Shown: positions 47,826 through 59,100, counted from the first letter of the stretch. The stretch: DNA of 64,000 nucleotides from Sulfitobacter sp. (GCA_017854855.1 JAFMGZ010000012.1:16849-80848), one strand, 5' to 3'. Notes: generated from the letters alone by a model not told the origin. Program-made: numbers and translations.

Positions 47826-49241
47826 GTGGGTTTAAGCAAGGGCGAAACCGCAGCGATCATGCGGGCCGTTGAGCATTCGATCTCTTATCGGCAAAATGTT
47901 TCGGATCAAAAAATCCTGCCAAAGATAGACGCAGCGGAAGCAACAAGGCTGCTGGGTGGCACACTCAATGAGATGGGACAGGACGCAGCAGCCGTCATCG
48001 ACACCATCGTTGCTGACGGCGACGCAGGCTTGATGCATTTTGTTTCACCGCGCTTTTTCGGCTATGTTGTTGGGGCGTCTCATCCGGTCGGTTTGGCCGC
48101 CGATATCCTGTGCTCTGCTTGGGGGCAAAACTCTGCCTATGCGGCCGCGACGCCCACTTCGGTTGTGATGGAAAATGCGGTCTGCACATGGGTCATTGAT
48201 TTGTTGGGCCTTCCTTCTGAATGTGGTGTTGGCATTGTCACCGGGGCAACCTTGGGAAATACGGCGGCTGTCATGGCCGCGCGCAATGCGCTTTTGCGGC
48301 GCAGTAATTGGGATGTTGAGGCCCAAGGCCTGTTTGGCGCACCGGAAATTCAAGTTGTGATCGGTGCCGAGGCTCATTCAGCGACGGCCGCAGCCTTGCG
48401 CTATGCGGGGTTGGGGGCCGAACGTGTCCATAGGGTGCGGACGGATGATCAGGGACGTATGCGCACCGATGATTTCCGCGAAACGATAAAGGACCTGAAC
48501 GGCCCGATTCTGGTTATTCTTCAGGCCGGGCATATCAACTCCGGCGGGTATGATCCCTTTGCCGAGATCATCCCCATCGCGCGCAAAAAACAGGCCTGGG
48601 TCCATGTTGACGGTGCCTTTGGCCTTTGGGTCAATGCGGTGCCAGAGTTATCCCACCGGCTGACAGGTGTCGAAGACGCAGACAGTTGGGCTGTTGATCT
48701 GCACAAATGGCTGAATGCCCCTTATGACGCAGGCATGGTCATCACCCGTGACCGTGAACCACTGGTGACGGCAATGTCGGCCAAAGCGGCCTATCTGCCA
48801 GGTGCCGGTGCGGTACAGGACATGGGCGATACCGTGCCAGAACTGTCCCGACGCGCCCGCGGCATTCCTAGTTACGCGATCCTCAAGACGATGGGAAAAC
48901 GGGGCGTCAGAGAGATGGTCGCGCGGCATTGCGAATTGGCACAATGGGTCGCTGCGGAACTTTCGAATATTCCCGGACTGACGGTTTTGAACGATGTCGC
49001 CTGCAACCAGGTCGCATTCCATTGCGGCGCGGGAGCCGCGCGCGATGTTTTGACCCCGGCCGTGCTTGATGCGATCCACCAAGAGGGCCTTGTCTATCCA
49101 TCGCATGGGGATTGGCGCGGTGGCCCGATTATCCGCGTCTCGGTCATTGGGCACCAGACGTCCAAGGCAGATGTCGAGGTATTGGTTGCCTCGATAAAGC
49201 GGGCATGGGCCAAAGTGGCGGCAGAGAATAACGCGGTCTAG
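47826..49241 (+). CDS. PLP-dependent group II decarboxylase (aromatic-L-amino-acid/glutamate decarboxylase type)
   Basis: AWVHVDGAFGLWVNAVPE...ADSWAVDLHKWLNAPYDAGM (PLP Lys). ORF track starts at TTG 47772; TAGGAG sits a few bp upstream of an in-frame GTG at 47826. Confidence 0.88.
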   Translation: MGLSKGETAAIMRAVEHSISYRQNVSDQKILPKIDAAEATRLLGGTLNEMGQDAAAVIDTIVADGDAGLMHFVSPRFFGYVVGASHPVGLAADILCSAWGQNSAYAAATPTSVVMENAVCTWVIDLLGLPSECGVGIVTGATLGNTAAVMAARNALLRRSNWDVEAQGLFGAPEIQVVIGAEAHSATAAALRYAGLGAERVHRVRTDDQGRMRTDDFRETIKDLNGPILVILQAGHINSGGYDPFAEIIPIARKKQAWVHVDGAFGLWVNAVPELSHRLTGVEDADSWAVDLHKWLNAPYDAGMVITRDREPLVTAMSAKAAYLPGAGAVQDMGDTVPELSRRARGIPSYAILKTMGKRGVREMVARHCELAQWVAAELSNIPGLTVLNDVACNQVAFHCGAGAARDVLTPAVLDAIHQEGLVYPSHGDWRGGPIIRVSVIGHQTSKADVEVLVASIKRAWAKVAAENNAV

Positions 49242-49251
49242 AACCGGCAGA

Positions 49252-49500
49252 TCAGCACCTTGGGTAGCGTTCGATTTGTTCTGTTTGTTTCTTGATGCAG
49301 GGGGCATCCTGTCCCGGCCTGATCAGGATCAGACGGTTGCACCGCTTGGTGATGTCACCTGAATTCTGCGTCCAGAACCAACCATGCCTTTTCGTGGCGC
49401 GGACGGCTGCCGGGGTGTCGTGGCGATCAAACGTCACCGATTGCAGCGTCGCCATGTCAATCACGGTTTGCCCGTTGAAAAGTCTGGCCCAATCAATCAC
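49252..49500 (-). CDS. Possible small hypothetical protein
   Basis: 82-aa ORF in the spacer between convergent genes; not overlapped by a better candidate; no recognised family. Confidence 0.25.
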   Translation of the reverse strand: MIDWARLFNGQTVIDMATLQSVTFDRHDTPAAVRATKRHGWFWTQNSGDITKRCNRLILIRPGQDAPCIKKQTEQIERYPRC

Positions 49501-49521
49501 AGCGCATCTGGTGCATCGCTG

Positions 49522-52500
49522 TTATCCGACAGACATTTTCTGAAGGCATTGAGAAAGGATGCGCGTGTCTGGTTGCAGGCCGACCTTTTCACCGACCGAA
49601 ATGAGGTGTCTTATCTCTTCTTGCAATGCTGGGCTGAATTGTCCCAGCCCAAATCTGGCCAAGGCGCGCGCACGACCTGCAATAAATGCACTATGCGCCT
49701 GCGGCTGTTTCCTGAAGGCTGCTTCGACCCTGTCGGCATGTTCCAGCAGGGCAGGCCAGTGACCATCTTCAAACTCAATGTTTGATATGACATCGCAGAA
49801 CCACGTGTGATTATGAATGACACCATCCTCCAGTGCCGCCAGGCCGTCCTGCAGATAATCGCGTCGCATTGCCGGATCTGTCGCAAGGCTTGCCGCCACT
49901 GCAAGGGTGTAAGGACCGACGAAATTTCTGCCTGTGCCCTTGAGTTTTTCCAGGGCCTTGGAAATGCTGTCCCTGGCATCGTTTGGGCGGGCCAAAGCCA
50001 ATTGCGCCTGCGCCAATATTGTCAGCCCCGTGATTGAGAACACAACAGCGTCAATCTGATCAGCAAGCAGGACCGTGGCTTTTGCGGCCTTCTCGGCCTC
50101 GTGATACTCGCCCAGCTTTAAACTGGTGTAGGATATCAGTTGAAGGCTCAGAACTTCGGCGCGACGATTTGCAACCCGATTTGCCAGTCCCGCATTGGTG
50201 CGCGCATCCTCAAGCGCTTCTCGAAATTCAAGCTGATGGACCCGTGACCATCCGACCATGTGCCGGTTTGCGACTTCGATGCGGCCCAGATCATGTTCTT
50301 TGCAAAGGGTTACGCATTCATCAAATCTGTCCCGGGCATTGATCATGAGACCCTGCAGGTAAGAGGCGTCACCAATTCCGCTCAGTGCCATTGCTTGTGA
50401 TGCCGGATCCCCGGCCAGTTTGGCGAGTTCCAGCGAGGTGTTATGCGATGCAATACAGCCTTCGCGGTCTCCTTGGGTAAACAGGACGCTTCCGCGCAGA
50501 TGAAAGATGCGGGCCCGTTCAGAGGCAGGCATACTGGCAGACATGGCTTCTGCCAGTTCCAGCTTTTCAATGGCCTCTTCATTTCGGTTGGCGACACGCA
50601 GGCCCTCGGCCATGCCAATCAGCGAACGGCACTGGTCATCCTGTGAGACCGATAGTTCCTTTGCCTGGCTGAAGGCATCAATCGAGTCGCGGGTTCGGCC
50701 CAATGTCAGCAATATCCTGCCCTTGAGAAAGAGCAGCTCCAGAAGGATATCGTCCTGGCCTGACAGGCTTTCGCCCTTGGCACAAAGTTCAAGAGCGAAC
50801 TCTTCGTCCTGTTCTTCTGCGGCTGCATTGGCCGCGTCCAGATAGGCCTTTGCGGCATCGGGGCTTTGCGCCTGTTCCAGATGCTGTGCACGAAGGGACA
50901 GATCCGACTGGCCAAGAAACTCTGCTGCAATTGCATGCAATTCCCGGCGTCGCGACCCCAGAATGGACGCATAGACACCGTCACGCACCAGCGCATGAGA
51001 AAAGAGGTACAGATCGCCTTCCAGCTGGATCAGACGCCTGACGATCAGTTCGGAAAAATCATAATCGTTCGCATGGATAATCTTGCAAACACTATCGGGA
51101 TGAAAGCGTTGTCCGATAATCGCGGCCGCTTCCAGCGCCTCGCGGTCTCTGGGGCCAAGGCTGTCGAGGCTTGCCTGAACAAGGCTTTGGACCGTGTCCG
51201 GCACTGCATTGAACCCAGTTGCCGTTGCATTGCGCAGCAATTGTTCGAGGAACAGGGGGTTTCCGGCAGACCGTTCGATGCAGAGCCTTGTAAGGTCACT
51301 CATGGGGTCGGGAAATGCCGAAGCAAGCGCCAGCGCCTCTTCGGGGCGCAGCGGGCGCAGGTCCAATGTTGTCAGCGATGTCGCCCCAAGGCCCTGTCGG
51401 TGAAGCTGCCCCATCGGGTCCTCTTCGATCCGTGTGGTCACAAGAACAATGACCTTGGCATCCCCGATGCGGCGCACGGTTTCGGCAATGGTCGACAGGG
51501 TCTGCGCAGTGGCCCAGTGAATGTCTTCTATGATCAGCAACAGCGGACGCAGGGCAGCTGCCTTTTCGATCAGGCTGAAGAAGATCTGCCGCTGCCCGTC
51601 AGCGCGCATGTCCGCCGCCATCGCGTCATGCAAGGCAATCAGATCCTCTGGCTGTGGTAATCCCAAAATACTGTTGAGGTGGACTCGCTCGCTGTCGCTC
51701 AGAACCCCAGATCCGGCAAGTTTTTCTGCTGCGGCAAGGCGTTCGTTCTTTTCTGCATTCACCCTGATCCCGATCAGGCTTCTTACAAGGGCGCGGATGG
51801 CATCCTGCCTGTGTGCGGCCCCGAAATCGAGAACCAATGCCCTGTGGCAATCGACATTCTCCTGGGTTGCCAGGCGCTCAAATTCTTTGAGCAGGCGGGT
51901 TTTTCCTATTCCGGCCTCCCCGCGCACATAGACGAATTGGCCAATTCCGGACCCCAGACATTCGGACAGGACAAACCGGAATTGCGCTATTTCCTTGGAG
52001 CGGCCAATGATCGGCGTCAGCTGGGCGGTATTTTGCGGCAGCTCTTGCTGCTCGGCCAGCAGATAGGCGGACACCGGTCTATCAAAGCCTTTCAGGCTAA
52101 AGGTCAGTTCCTCTCCGATCTGGACATCGAGGGGCAGAGATGATCGCACGTTTTCAGAAACAATTGTCTGTCCGGCACCGGCCCGGTCGGTCAGACGCGC
52201 CGCGAGATTGACAGAGTCGCCAATGACGGTGAATTTCTCGTCAGACCCCACGCGGTCAGCCACGACCCTTCCGCTGGCCAGCCCGATATGAACCTGCACG
52301 CTCCGCCCGACATTTGCGCTGATTTCCGGCATGGCGGCCTGGATGGCAAGGGCGGCATTCATCGCTCTTTGGGCCTCATTTCCATAGGCCACCGGGACGC
52401 CAAATACCGCCATGACGCTGTCGCCGATATGTTTGTCCACCACACCACCGTGCTGGCGCACGATATCATCGGCAACTTCGAAAAAGGCCTGCAGCAGTGA

Positions 52501-52830
52501 ATGCGTCTCTTCTGCGCCGATTTCGGCAGATAGATTTGTAAATCCTGACAGATCGGAAAAGAGAATGGTCACCTGCCTGCTTTGTCCCTTTGCAGCAGTA
52601 GCGATGTCCAGTTTTTCCTCAGCATCGCCAGTGGCCGCAGGGGGGGCGGCATTCAGTGCCGCGATGGCCTTTGCCAATTTCTTGCGAGGGCCCATGGGCA
52701 GACCCAGCTCGCGCATGTCTTCTTCGGTAAGTTCACGAACAGTTGCGAGGTCAATTTCCTGTTCCTCGAACAAGGGTAGCAGTTTCTCCAGATCGACTGC
52801 CGCCAGCCATGTCGCAATATCTTTCATCAC
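49522..52830 (-). CDS. SAM domain-class III adenylyl cyclase-STAND/AAA ATPase-TPR-like repeat protein (paralogue 1)
   Basis: SAM-like WLAAVDLEKLLPLFEEQEIDLATVRELTEEDMRELGLPMGPRKKLAKAI; cyclase FSDLSGFT...DKHIGDSVMAVFG...FTVIGDSVNLAARL; Walker A VRGEAGIGKTRLLKEF; Walker B PLLLIIEDIHWA; C-terminal repeats. Confidence 0.9.
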   Translation of the reverse strand: MMKDIATWLAAVDLEKLLPLFEEQEIDLATVRELTEEDMRELGLPMGPRKKLAKAIAALNAAPPAATGDAEEKLDIATAAKGQSRQVTILFSDLSGFTNLSAEIGAEETHSLLQAFFEVADDIVRQHGGVVDKHIGDSVMAVFGVPVAYGNEAQRAMNAALAIQAAMPEISANVGRSVQVHIGLASGRVVADRVGSDEKFTVIGDSVNLAARLTDRAGAGQTIVSENVRSSLPLDVQIGEELTFSLKGFDRPVSAYLLAEQQELPQNTAQLTPIIGRSKEIAQFRFVLSECLGSGIGQFVYVRGEAGIGKTRLLKEFERLATQENVDCHRALVLDFGAAHRQDAIRALVRSLIGIRVNAEKNERLAAAEKLAGSGVLSDSERVHLNSILGLPQPEDLIALHDAMAADMRADGQRQIFFSLIEKAAALRPLLLIIEDIHWATAQTLSTIAETVRRIGDAKVIVLVTTRIEEDPMGQLHRQGLGATSLTTLDLRPLRPEEALALASAFPDPMSDLTRLCIERSAGNPLFLEQLLRNATATGFNAVPDTVQSLVQASLDSLGPRDREALEAAAIIGQRFHPDSVCKIIHANDYDFSELIVRRLIQLEGDLYLFSHALVRDGVYASILGSRRRELHAIAAEFLGQSDLSLRAQHLEQAQSPDAAKAYLDAANAAAEEQDEEFALELCAKGESLSGQDDILLELLFLKGRILLTLGRTRDSIDAFSQAKELSVSQDDQCRSLIGMAEGLRVANRNEEAIEKLELAEAMSASMPASERARIFHLRGSVLFTQGDREGCIASHNTSLELAKLAGDPASQAMALSGIGDASYLQGLMINARDRFDECVTLCKEHDLGRIEVANRHMVGWSRVHQLEFREALEDARTNAGLANRVANRRAEVLSLQLISYTSLKLGEYHEAEKAAKATVLLADQIDAVVFSITGLTILAQAQLALARPNDARDSISKALEKLKGTGRNFVGPYTLAVAASLATDPAMRRDYLQDGLAALEDGVIHNHTWFCDVISNIEFEDGHWPALLEHADRVEAAFRKQPQAHSAFIAGRARALARFGLGQFSPALQEEIRHLISVGEKVGLQPDTRILSQCLQKMSVG

Positions 52831-53080
52831 TCTGTTTCCCGACCAATCGGCACCAGCCTAGCACTTCGTTTCACCAGTGTCAGAAGCTAATCCTATCATT
52901 CCGCAGAGGCGGGGCGATAGACAATGTGCAGCGCAGCCCGGTTAGGCGCAAAAGGGGTCAGATCGCGTTGCGGCAGGATACCTGTGAAAGCCGTCTGTGA
53001 AAATCAGACGGGCCATTGGATGGCTCAGGAAAAACCACATCCCAAAACACCCATGTTTCAGCGGCCGGCAGGCCCATATA

Positions 53081-54397
53081 TCAGCGCCCCATCAATCCCG
53101 GCAGCCAGGTACCCAAAGCAGGCAGCCAGACCACCAATCCAAGGACGAAGAATTTGATCAGCAGGAATGGCGTCACGGCAGCATAGATATCGCGCATCCG
53201 AATTTCAGGCGGTGCGACACCGCGCATCACGAACAGCAACAGCCCGAAGGGTGGTGTCAGCAGTCCGATCTCCATTGTGAGCAGATAGACCACGCCCAGG
53301 ATCAGTTCATTGATCTGCATTGCCTGCGCCAACGGCACGAAAACCGGGACGGTGACCATCAGCATGGACACCTGGTCAATGAAACACCCAAGAAACAACA
53401 GTATTGCGATCATGCCCAAAAGAACCATCAGGGGGGTAGGATCAAAACTGTTGATCGCATTGATCAGCCCATTGGTCGCACCAGAAAACGAAAGAACCTG
53501 CGCAAAGGTTTGACTGGCAGCGATGATGAACAAGATCATGACGGACAGTTTGAGCGTTTCCATCAATGCGCGACCGAGCTTGGCCCAACTCAGCGAGCGG
53601 TAAGCCGCGCCAATGGCAACGGCCGTCAGACTGCCCAAGGCGGCACTTTCCGTGGGGGTCGCGATGCCCAGCAGCAAGGACCCGATAACCACAAGGAAAA
53701 GCACCGACAGCGGCAAAACGTAGATCACAAAGGGTGTCCAGCGTTCCTTAAGGCTCATCTGCTCCAACACCTCGGGGGGCGCGACCGAAGGGTCCAGGAT
53801 GCTGCGGCCCACGACGTAGACGACAAACAAAATCGCCAGCAGCAGCGCAGGGATCACGCCGGCAATCAGCAGACCAGCGATGGAAATCCCCGCCAATGAA
53901 CCAACCAAAACAGCAAGTGCAGAAGGCGGGATCAACATTGCAATCGCGCCGGATGCCATGATCGGCCCCATCGCCATGGATGGATGATACCCCCGTTTCA
54001 ACATGCCTGGCAGCAGCGTACTGCCCAGCATCGCGGTATTTGCAACCGTTGACCCGGACAATGCGGCAAAAATCGTGCCTCCGAAAATGGTAACCACAGA
54101 CATGCGCCCCGGGATGCGCGTGACAACTCGTTCAATGGCATCTATCGCGCGATGCGCAACACCGGTCTGAAAGAGGATTTCCCCCATCAGTATGAATAAG
54201 GGAATAGGCGCAAGTTGGAAGTTCGCAACCGATTGCGCCGAATTTCGCGCAAGCTGAAGGATGCCGCGTTCCCCGCCCAGCACATGATAGGCACCGACTG
54301 TGGTGACCGTGATGAATGCGAAAGCAACAGGCATGCCCATCAGCAAAAGCACGGCCAATCCACCCAGCATCAGAACCAGAATGAGTGCCCAATCCAT
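53081..54397 (-). CDS. dctM: TRAP transporter large permease (DctM)
   Basis: MDWALILVLMLGGLAVLLLMGMPVAFAFITV...; start at 54397. Confidence 0.94.
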   Translation of the reverse strand: MDWALILVLMLGGLAVLLLMGMPVAFAFITVTTVGAYHVLGGERGILQLARNSAQSVANFQLAPIPLFILMGEILFQTGVAHRAIDAIERVVTRIPGRMSVVTIFGGTIFAALSGSTVANTAMLGSTLLPGMLKRGYHPSMAMGPIMASGAIAMLIPPSALAVLVGSLAGISIAGLLIAGVIPALLLAILFVVYVVGRSILDPSVAPPEVLEQMSLKERWTPFVIYVLPLSVLFLVVIGSLLLGIATPTESAALGSLTAVAIGAAYRSLSWAKLGRALMETLKLSVMILFIIAASQTFAQVLSFSGATNGLINAINSFDPTPLMVLLGMIAILLFLGCFIDQVSMLMVTVPVFVPLAQAMQINELILGVVYLLTMEIGLLTPPFGLLLFVMRGVAPPEIRMRDIYAAVTPFLLIKFFVLGLVVWLPALGTWLPGLMGR

Positions 54398-54401
54398 TTC
54401 T

Positions 54402-54896
54402 CTACAACCCGCCCGCCACTTGGCCCGGCGCATCTGGTCGAAACGTTTTGCGCAAGAAAACAATCATACACAGGGTCAGTGAGATCGGCACAAATGCCAA
54501 CATCCACCATTCCGGGATAACAAAGGATGTGCGGATCATCGATCCGCGCGCTGCGGATGCAATGGCCGCTTGCATGCCATACCAACCCAAAACTGCAGCA
54601 GTGGTCGCCCCCAAAAGACTGGTAACGCGGCCCAATGCGACTTGCCCTCTTGTCGGCAGAGACGACGTAAGGAGGTCAACTTTTACATGTCCCCCCATCG
54701 CCAGGACCCAAGGTGCGCCCATGAAGGTGGCAATCATCAACGCGTATTGGATCGCGTCGAGAGCGCCGTAGATTATCGGCAGCCCCAGGTTGCGCAGTGC
54801 AACATTGATCGCAATGACCACCGAGATCGCACCCAGGATGCCCGCCGACAGAGCGGCAAGCATCCAGAGCACCTTATCGAAAATCTGACCCACCAT
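54402..54896 (-). CDS. dctQ: TRAP transporter small permease (DctQ)
   Basis: 164 aa, 4 TM, between DctM and DctP with 4-bp spacers. Confidence 0.9.
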   Translation of the reverse strand: MVGQIFDKVLWMLAALSAGILGAISVVIAINVALRNLGLPIIYGALDAIQYALMIATFMGAPWVLAMGGHVKVDLLTSSLPTRGQVALGRVTSLLGATTAAVLGWYGMQAAIASAARGSMIRTSFVIPEWWMLAFVPISLTLCMIVFLRKTFRPDAPGQVAGGL

Positions 54897-54900
54897 TTCC

Positions 54901-55869
54901 TTACTTGGTCAGACAGGCTCTGAGTTCTTTGGCAAGCGGCGCATCCACAGCCTCCACCGCAGCCCAGCCCGCATCACGTGCGGTGTTCAGCCATTTTTCG
55001 GCATCGGCCCCTTCGAATGTGATCGTCTCAATGCCGGCATCTGCCTGTTTCGCATATTCCACCAAATTGATTTCGGCATTATTGGCGTTCAGCGACTCCA
55101 TCCATGCGGCACCTTCCTCAAGCTTGGCGCGTTGCGCATCCGAAAGGCCGTTCCAGACATCCAAATTGACCAGCAGGTTCACATCAACGTTGTAAAAGCT
55201 TGGATCAACGCGATATTTCGTCTGCTCATCCCAACCAAGGTCAAGAACCCCTTGAGACGGCCAGCCGTAGCCGTCAATCGCCCCGCGCTCCAACGCGCTA
55301 TACACCTCGCCGGGTGCGGTCCTGACCAGGTTGGCCCCCAGAGCAGAAAACATTGCCTGATAGACCGGCGTTGTTCGAATTGTCAGGCCGGTCAGGTCGG
55401 GGCCGTCAATCGGCTTGGTCAGATACAGATGAAAGCCCATTCCGTCGCCCGCATGGGCCAGATATTTCACATTCATCTGCTCTTGGTGGATGCGGTCAAT
55501 GACGTCATAGCAGCCATTCGCGCGTTGTTCCTGAACCGTGTTCTCAGCAAGGTGTATCGCATCACCGGTCGGAACAAGATTGGGGTAAAATGCAGACGTG
55601 TTGTTTGCGATGTCCACGACACCCGATTGCACAGCATTGCCAAGCTCGAAAGGCGGCACCGCTTCGGGGCCACCGACGATCTGGATCTGCACCAAACCCT
55701 TACCGTTTTCATTGACCCACTCCACGAAGGAGTTGAATTCCCGGCTGAATGTCGTGCCCAGATTGAAGGCAGAGACGCCGCGAAGCGTTACTTCCTCGGC
55801 CATGACGCTTGAGCCGATTGAGGCACCAGCCAGAACGGCAGCGCTTAGCAATGTATTGATCTTCATCAT
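54901..55869 (-). CDS. dctP: TRAP transporter substrate-binding protein (DctP)
   Basis: Signal peptide; DLTGLTIRTTPVYQAMFSALGANLVRTAPGEVYSALERGAIDGYGWPSQGVLDLGW. Confidence 0.93.
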   Translation of the reverse strand: MMKINTLLSAAVLAGASIGSSVMAEEVTLRGVSAFNLGTTFSREFNSFVEWVNENGKGLVQIQIVGGPEAVPPFELGNAVQSGVVDIANNTSAFYPNLVPTGDAIHLAENTVQEQRANGCYDVIDRIHQEQMNVKYLAHAGDGMGFHLYLTKPIDGPDLTGLTIRTTPVYQAMFSALGANLVRTAPGEVYSALERGAIDGYGWPSQGVLDLGWDEQTKYRVDPSFYNVDVNLLVNLDVWNGLSDAQRAKLEEGAAWMESLNANNAEINLVEYAKQADAGIETITFEGADAEKWLNTARDAGWAAVEAVDAPLAKELRACLTK

Positions 55870-55917
55870 TTTTCTCCCTTTATGCAGGATACCCTATGGT
55901 CATAAATCTGATCTGTT

Positions 55918-55939
55918 TTTATATGTATCTGCATATAAA
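55918..55939. promoter_or_regulatory. Operator-like perfect inverted repeat TTTATATG-tatctg-CATATAAA upstream of dctP
   Basis: 8-bp perfect arms with 6-bp spacer, about 50 bp upstream of the dctP start in an AT-rich leader. Confidence 0.75.
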
Positions 55940-56133
55940 CCGTAGCCGCACATGTTGGCCTAGTCAATTTGGCATTCGTAAAACGACGCAGAATTGGCTC
56001 TAGAAGATCACCTGATAGACGCTCTTAGCCTTGGTTATGGGCGTGCTGCGTGCCTGCAACAGCCAAGCGCCCCGATGCGGGTGATTTCGGTTTGCGCGCG
56101 GGGGCAGGGGGCGCGGCCCTTAAGGAATGCTTG

Positions 56134-59100
56134 CTATGCCCGCGTTTGGGCGGATGGTTTTTCGGCCTGGCCGGGCCGAAAATGCTGTGCATCCCGAGAT
56201 AATTGCTGATCAATCTCTTCGGATTTCGCCAGCATCCTCTCTTGCTTTTCAGGGTCAGTGGAAAACCCCGCGATCAGCCGCATGGCCTTGCTTTGCATCA
56301 TGCGCACACCCTGTTGCGTGGCCAGTTGCAGGCAGTCTTCCAGAGTTGCGATGGCAGCGCTGGTGTTACCGCGCTTGTGTTCGACCTGGGCTTTGACAAG
56401 CAGCACATCGGTCAACAGAAACCGGTCGCCAAACCGCTGGCTGGCACCCAGCCCCTCCAGGGCTGCAGTCTCGGCCAGTTCCAGATCGCCAAAGGCCAGG
56501 GCGGCATTGCCCAGCACGCCGTTCCACGTGCACAGATGCAGCGACGCACCGGTGGCTTTCCAGGCCGTCAGCCCTTTGACGGCGCGTTCGACGGCACTGC
56601 GCCCTTCACCCGCCATGACACCGGCCCAGCCGCGGACCATCTCGAAGGCGGACAGCCAGAATGGAAAACCATTCTCTTTGCATAGTTCGATATAGTCATC
56701 GCAGATATGGATGGCGTTCTCATAATCGCGCTCTTGGTACAGAACCCAAACCTGAATGCACCCCAGAAACGCCGTGACAATAGGCAGGGCGAGCTCTCTT
56801 GATGCGGCGATGGCGTCCTCAATTTCGCTTTGGGCTTCGTCTATGCGTCCATCAATAGCGGCAATCCAGGCCAGATAGGTTCGGCTGATGATTTCGGGTT
56901 CTTCGCCATGCTCCAACAGAGTTTCCTCTGGCACCCAAGGCAAGGTCACCGTTAGCCCGCGTCGAAAATAGGCTTCGGCGTCTCGCAGTTCCCCTTGGTA
57001 GAGCAGATTGCTGCCGCATGCGCGATAGGCCAGCCGCAGCCAGTCACCGCGGCCGGCCAGCTCAGCTTGGGCTTGCAGTTCCATTGCAACAGCCAGGCTT
57101 TCATCCAGCCTTGACTGGTCCTGCCGGCAGTTCCAAAGCACCCGTTTCAATTTGAACAGGTTTTCCGGACCAACGATCGCCGGATCATGCGCCAGCGCAT
57201 CGGTCAGCAGGGTTTCAACCTCTGTGGAGGCGTAGCCATAGGCCGCGATCAACGGAATGCTCAGGGCAACCTCGGCACGCAGTTGCGCCTCGGCGATATC
57301 GCCTGATTGTTTTTCGCTGGCCAGTGCCCGCGCACGGGTCAGCAGGTCAATCGCCTCAGAGTTGGCGCTGATCTTTGAGGCCTCTTTCCCGGCTGCAAGA
57401 TAGGCGTCGAATGCGACATCCATCTTTCTGGCCTCAGCCGCGTGATAACCAATCAATGCCTGTTCCATATTGGGATCAGCCTGAAGGGCCTCAAGGATGG
57501 CGTTATGGATTGAAATCTTGCGCTTTGACGTCAGGCTGGCCCATGCGGCATCGCGCACAAGGGCGTGTTTGAAAATGAACTGGCCGTTGTCGCCATGGCC
57601 CCGGCGGTAGATCAATTCCGCCTGAATGAGTTTTTCGAGTGCGGCGTCAATAACATCGGCAGGAAGCTGGGCCGCCGCGCGCAGCAGGTCTTCGCCGAAT
57701 TCGCGGCCGATGCAGGCCGCGATCTGGGCCGTCTCGCGGACCTCTGGCAACCGGTCCAGACGCGCCATCAGGATATCATGCAAAGAGGCCGGGATCGGCG
57801 ATGCGCGCGGCGTCGCCTCAAGCGATGTTTCCAAAACGGATTTGGTCAACTCTTCGATAAACAACGGGATTCCGTCCGTTCGTTCAGAGATCACCTTGAT
57901 CAGTTCCGGTGGTACCTTCTGGGACAATGAAATATTCTGGATCAGTTCGATCACCGCAGATGGCCGCATCTTGCTGAGCGACAGCCGCAGCTGATTGTCG
58001 CCTGCAAATTTGGGCTCATTTTCTGGCCGTGTCGTGACGATGATCAAGACGCGCGTCTCTGCGATTGCTGACAGCAGCAGGCTAAACAGCTCAAGCGTGC
58101 TGGGGTCCGCCCAATGTGCGTCCTCCAAAACGATCAGCAGCGGTTTTTGGGATGCATTGTCGATGATCAGTTTCAAGAGCCTGTCTTGCACCACGGCCCT
58201 GCGGCGGGCCGGTGTCAAACTGTCGAGTTCCTTGGTGATCGGCGAACGGATAGAAAGCAGCGTTGCAAGTGCGGGCAAATAGGCCGCTGGATCAGGTGTC
58301 ACCGCGTCCAGATAGGTCCCCAGAGCGCCAAGCGCTGTTTCCCCTTCATTGCCCTGCACATTGGTGAGCCGGTTGAAAAGCTGTACCACGGGCCACAAGG
58401 GTATTTCCGAAAAGTTGGGCGAACATTGCAAAATGATGCGTTCATGATCGTCATGGCCGATCTTTTTCAGCACCTCTGACAAGATACGCGATTTACCGAT
58501 CCCCGCCTCTCCGACAAGGATCAGCCCCTGTCCCTGCGCTTCTTTTGCCAGCGCCCAGCGGTCAAGAAGCAATGAAACCTCGGCGTCGCGCCCCACGAGC
58601 GGCAATGTGCGCTGACCCTCGTGACGGTTTTCAAAACTGGAGGCAACCTGACGTTCTGCAACGACCTGCGCCAGCTCAACCGGTTCGGCAAAACCCCGCA
58701 GCATTCGGGGCGGCATCGCCTCGCATTGGAAGGCGTGGCTGACCAGCCGATGTGTGGCGGCCCCGATGACCATCATACCCGGCTCTGCTTCACCCTGTAG
58801 GCGGGCGGCCATATTGGGCGTGTCACCGACGATGGTGCGCTCTTGTGCTGTCTGGTTGCCGATCAATTCTCCAATCACTACCCAACCGCTATCGCAGCCG
58901 ATGCGCACGGTCAGGGCGTCTCCGGCAGGACCCTTCATCGCGCTGACCGCCTTGATTATGTGCAACCCGGCCCGCATGGCATGGACAGGCTCTTCCTCGC
59001 GGACACCGGGCCAGCCGAAATACACCAGCACGCCATCGCCCATGAACTTTGCGATATATCCACCGGATGTGGCGATGACCTCCGATACGGTGTTTTGATA

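Noticed and set aside
52997-53899. 300-aa plus-strand ORF
   Set aside because: Antisense to dctM; Gln/His/Asp-rich artefact of the TM-coding strand.
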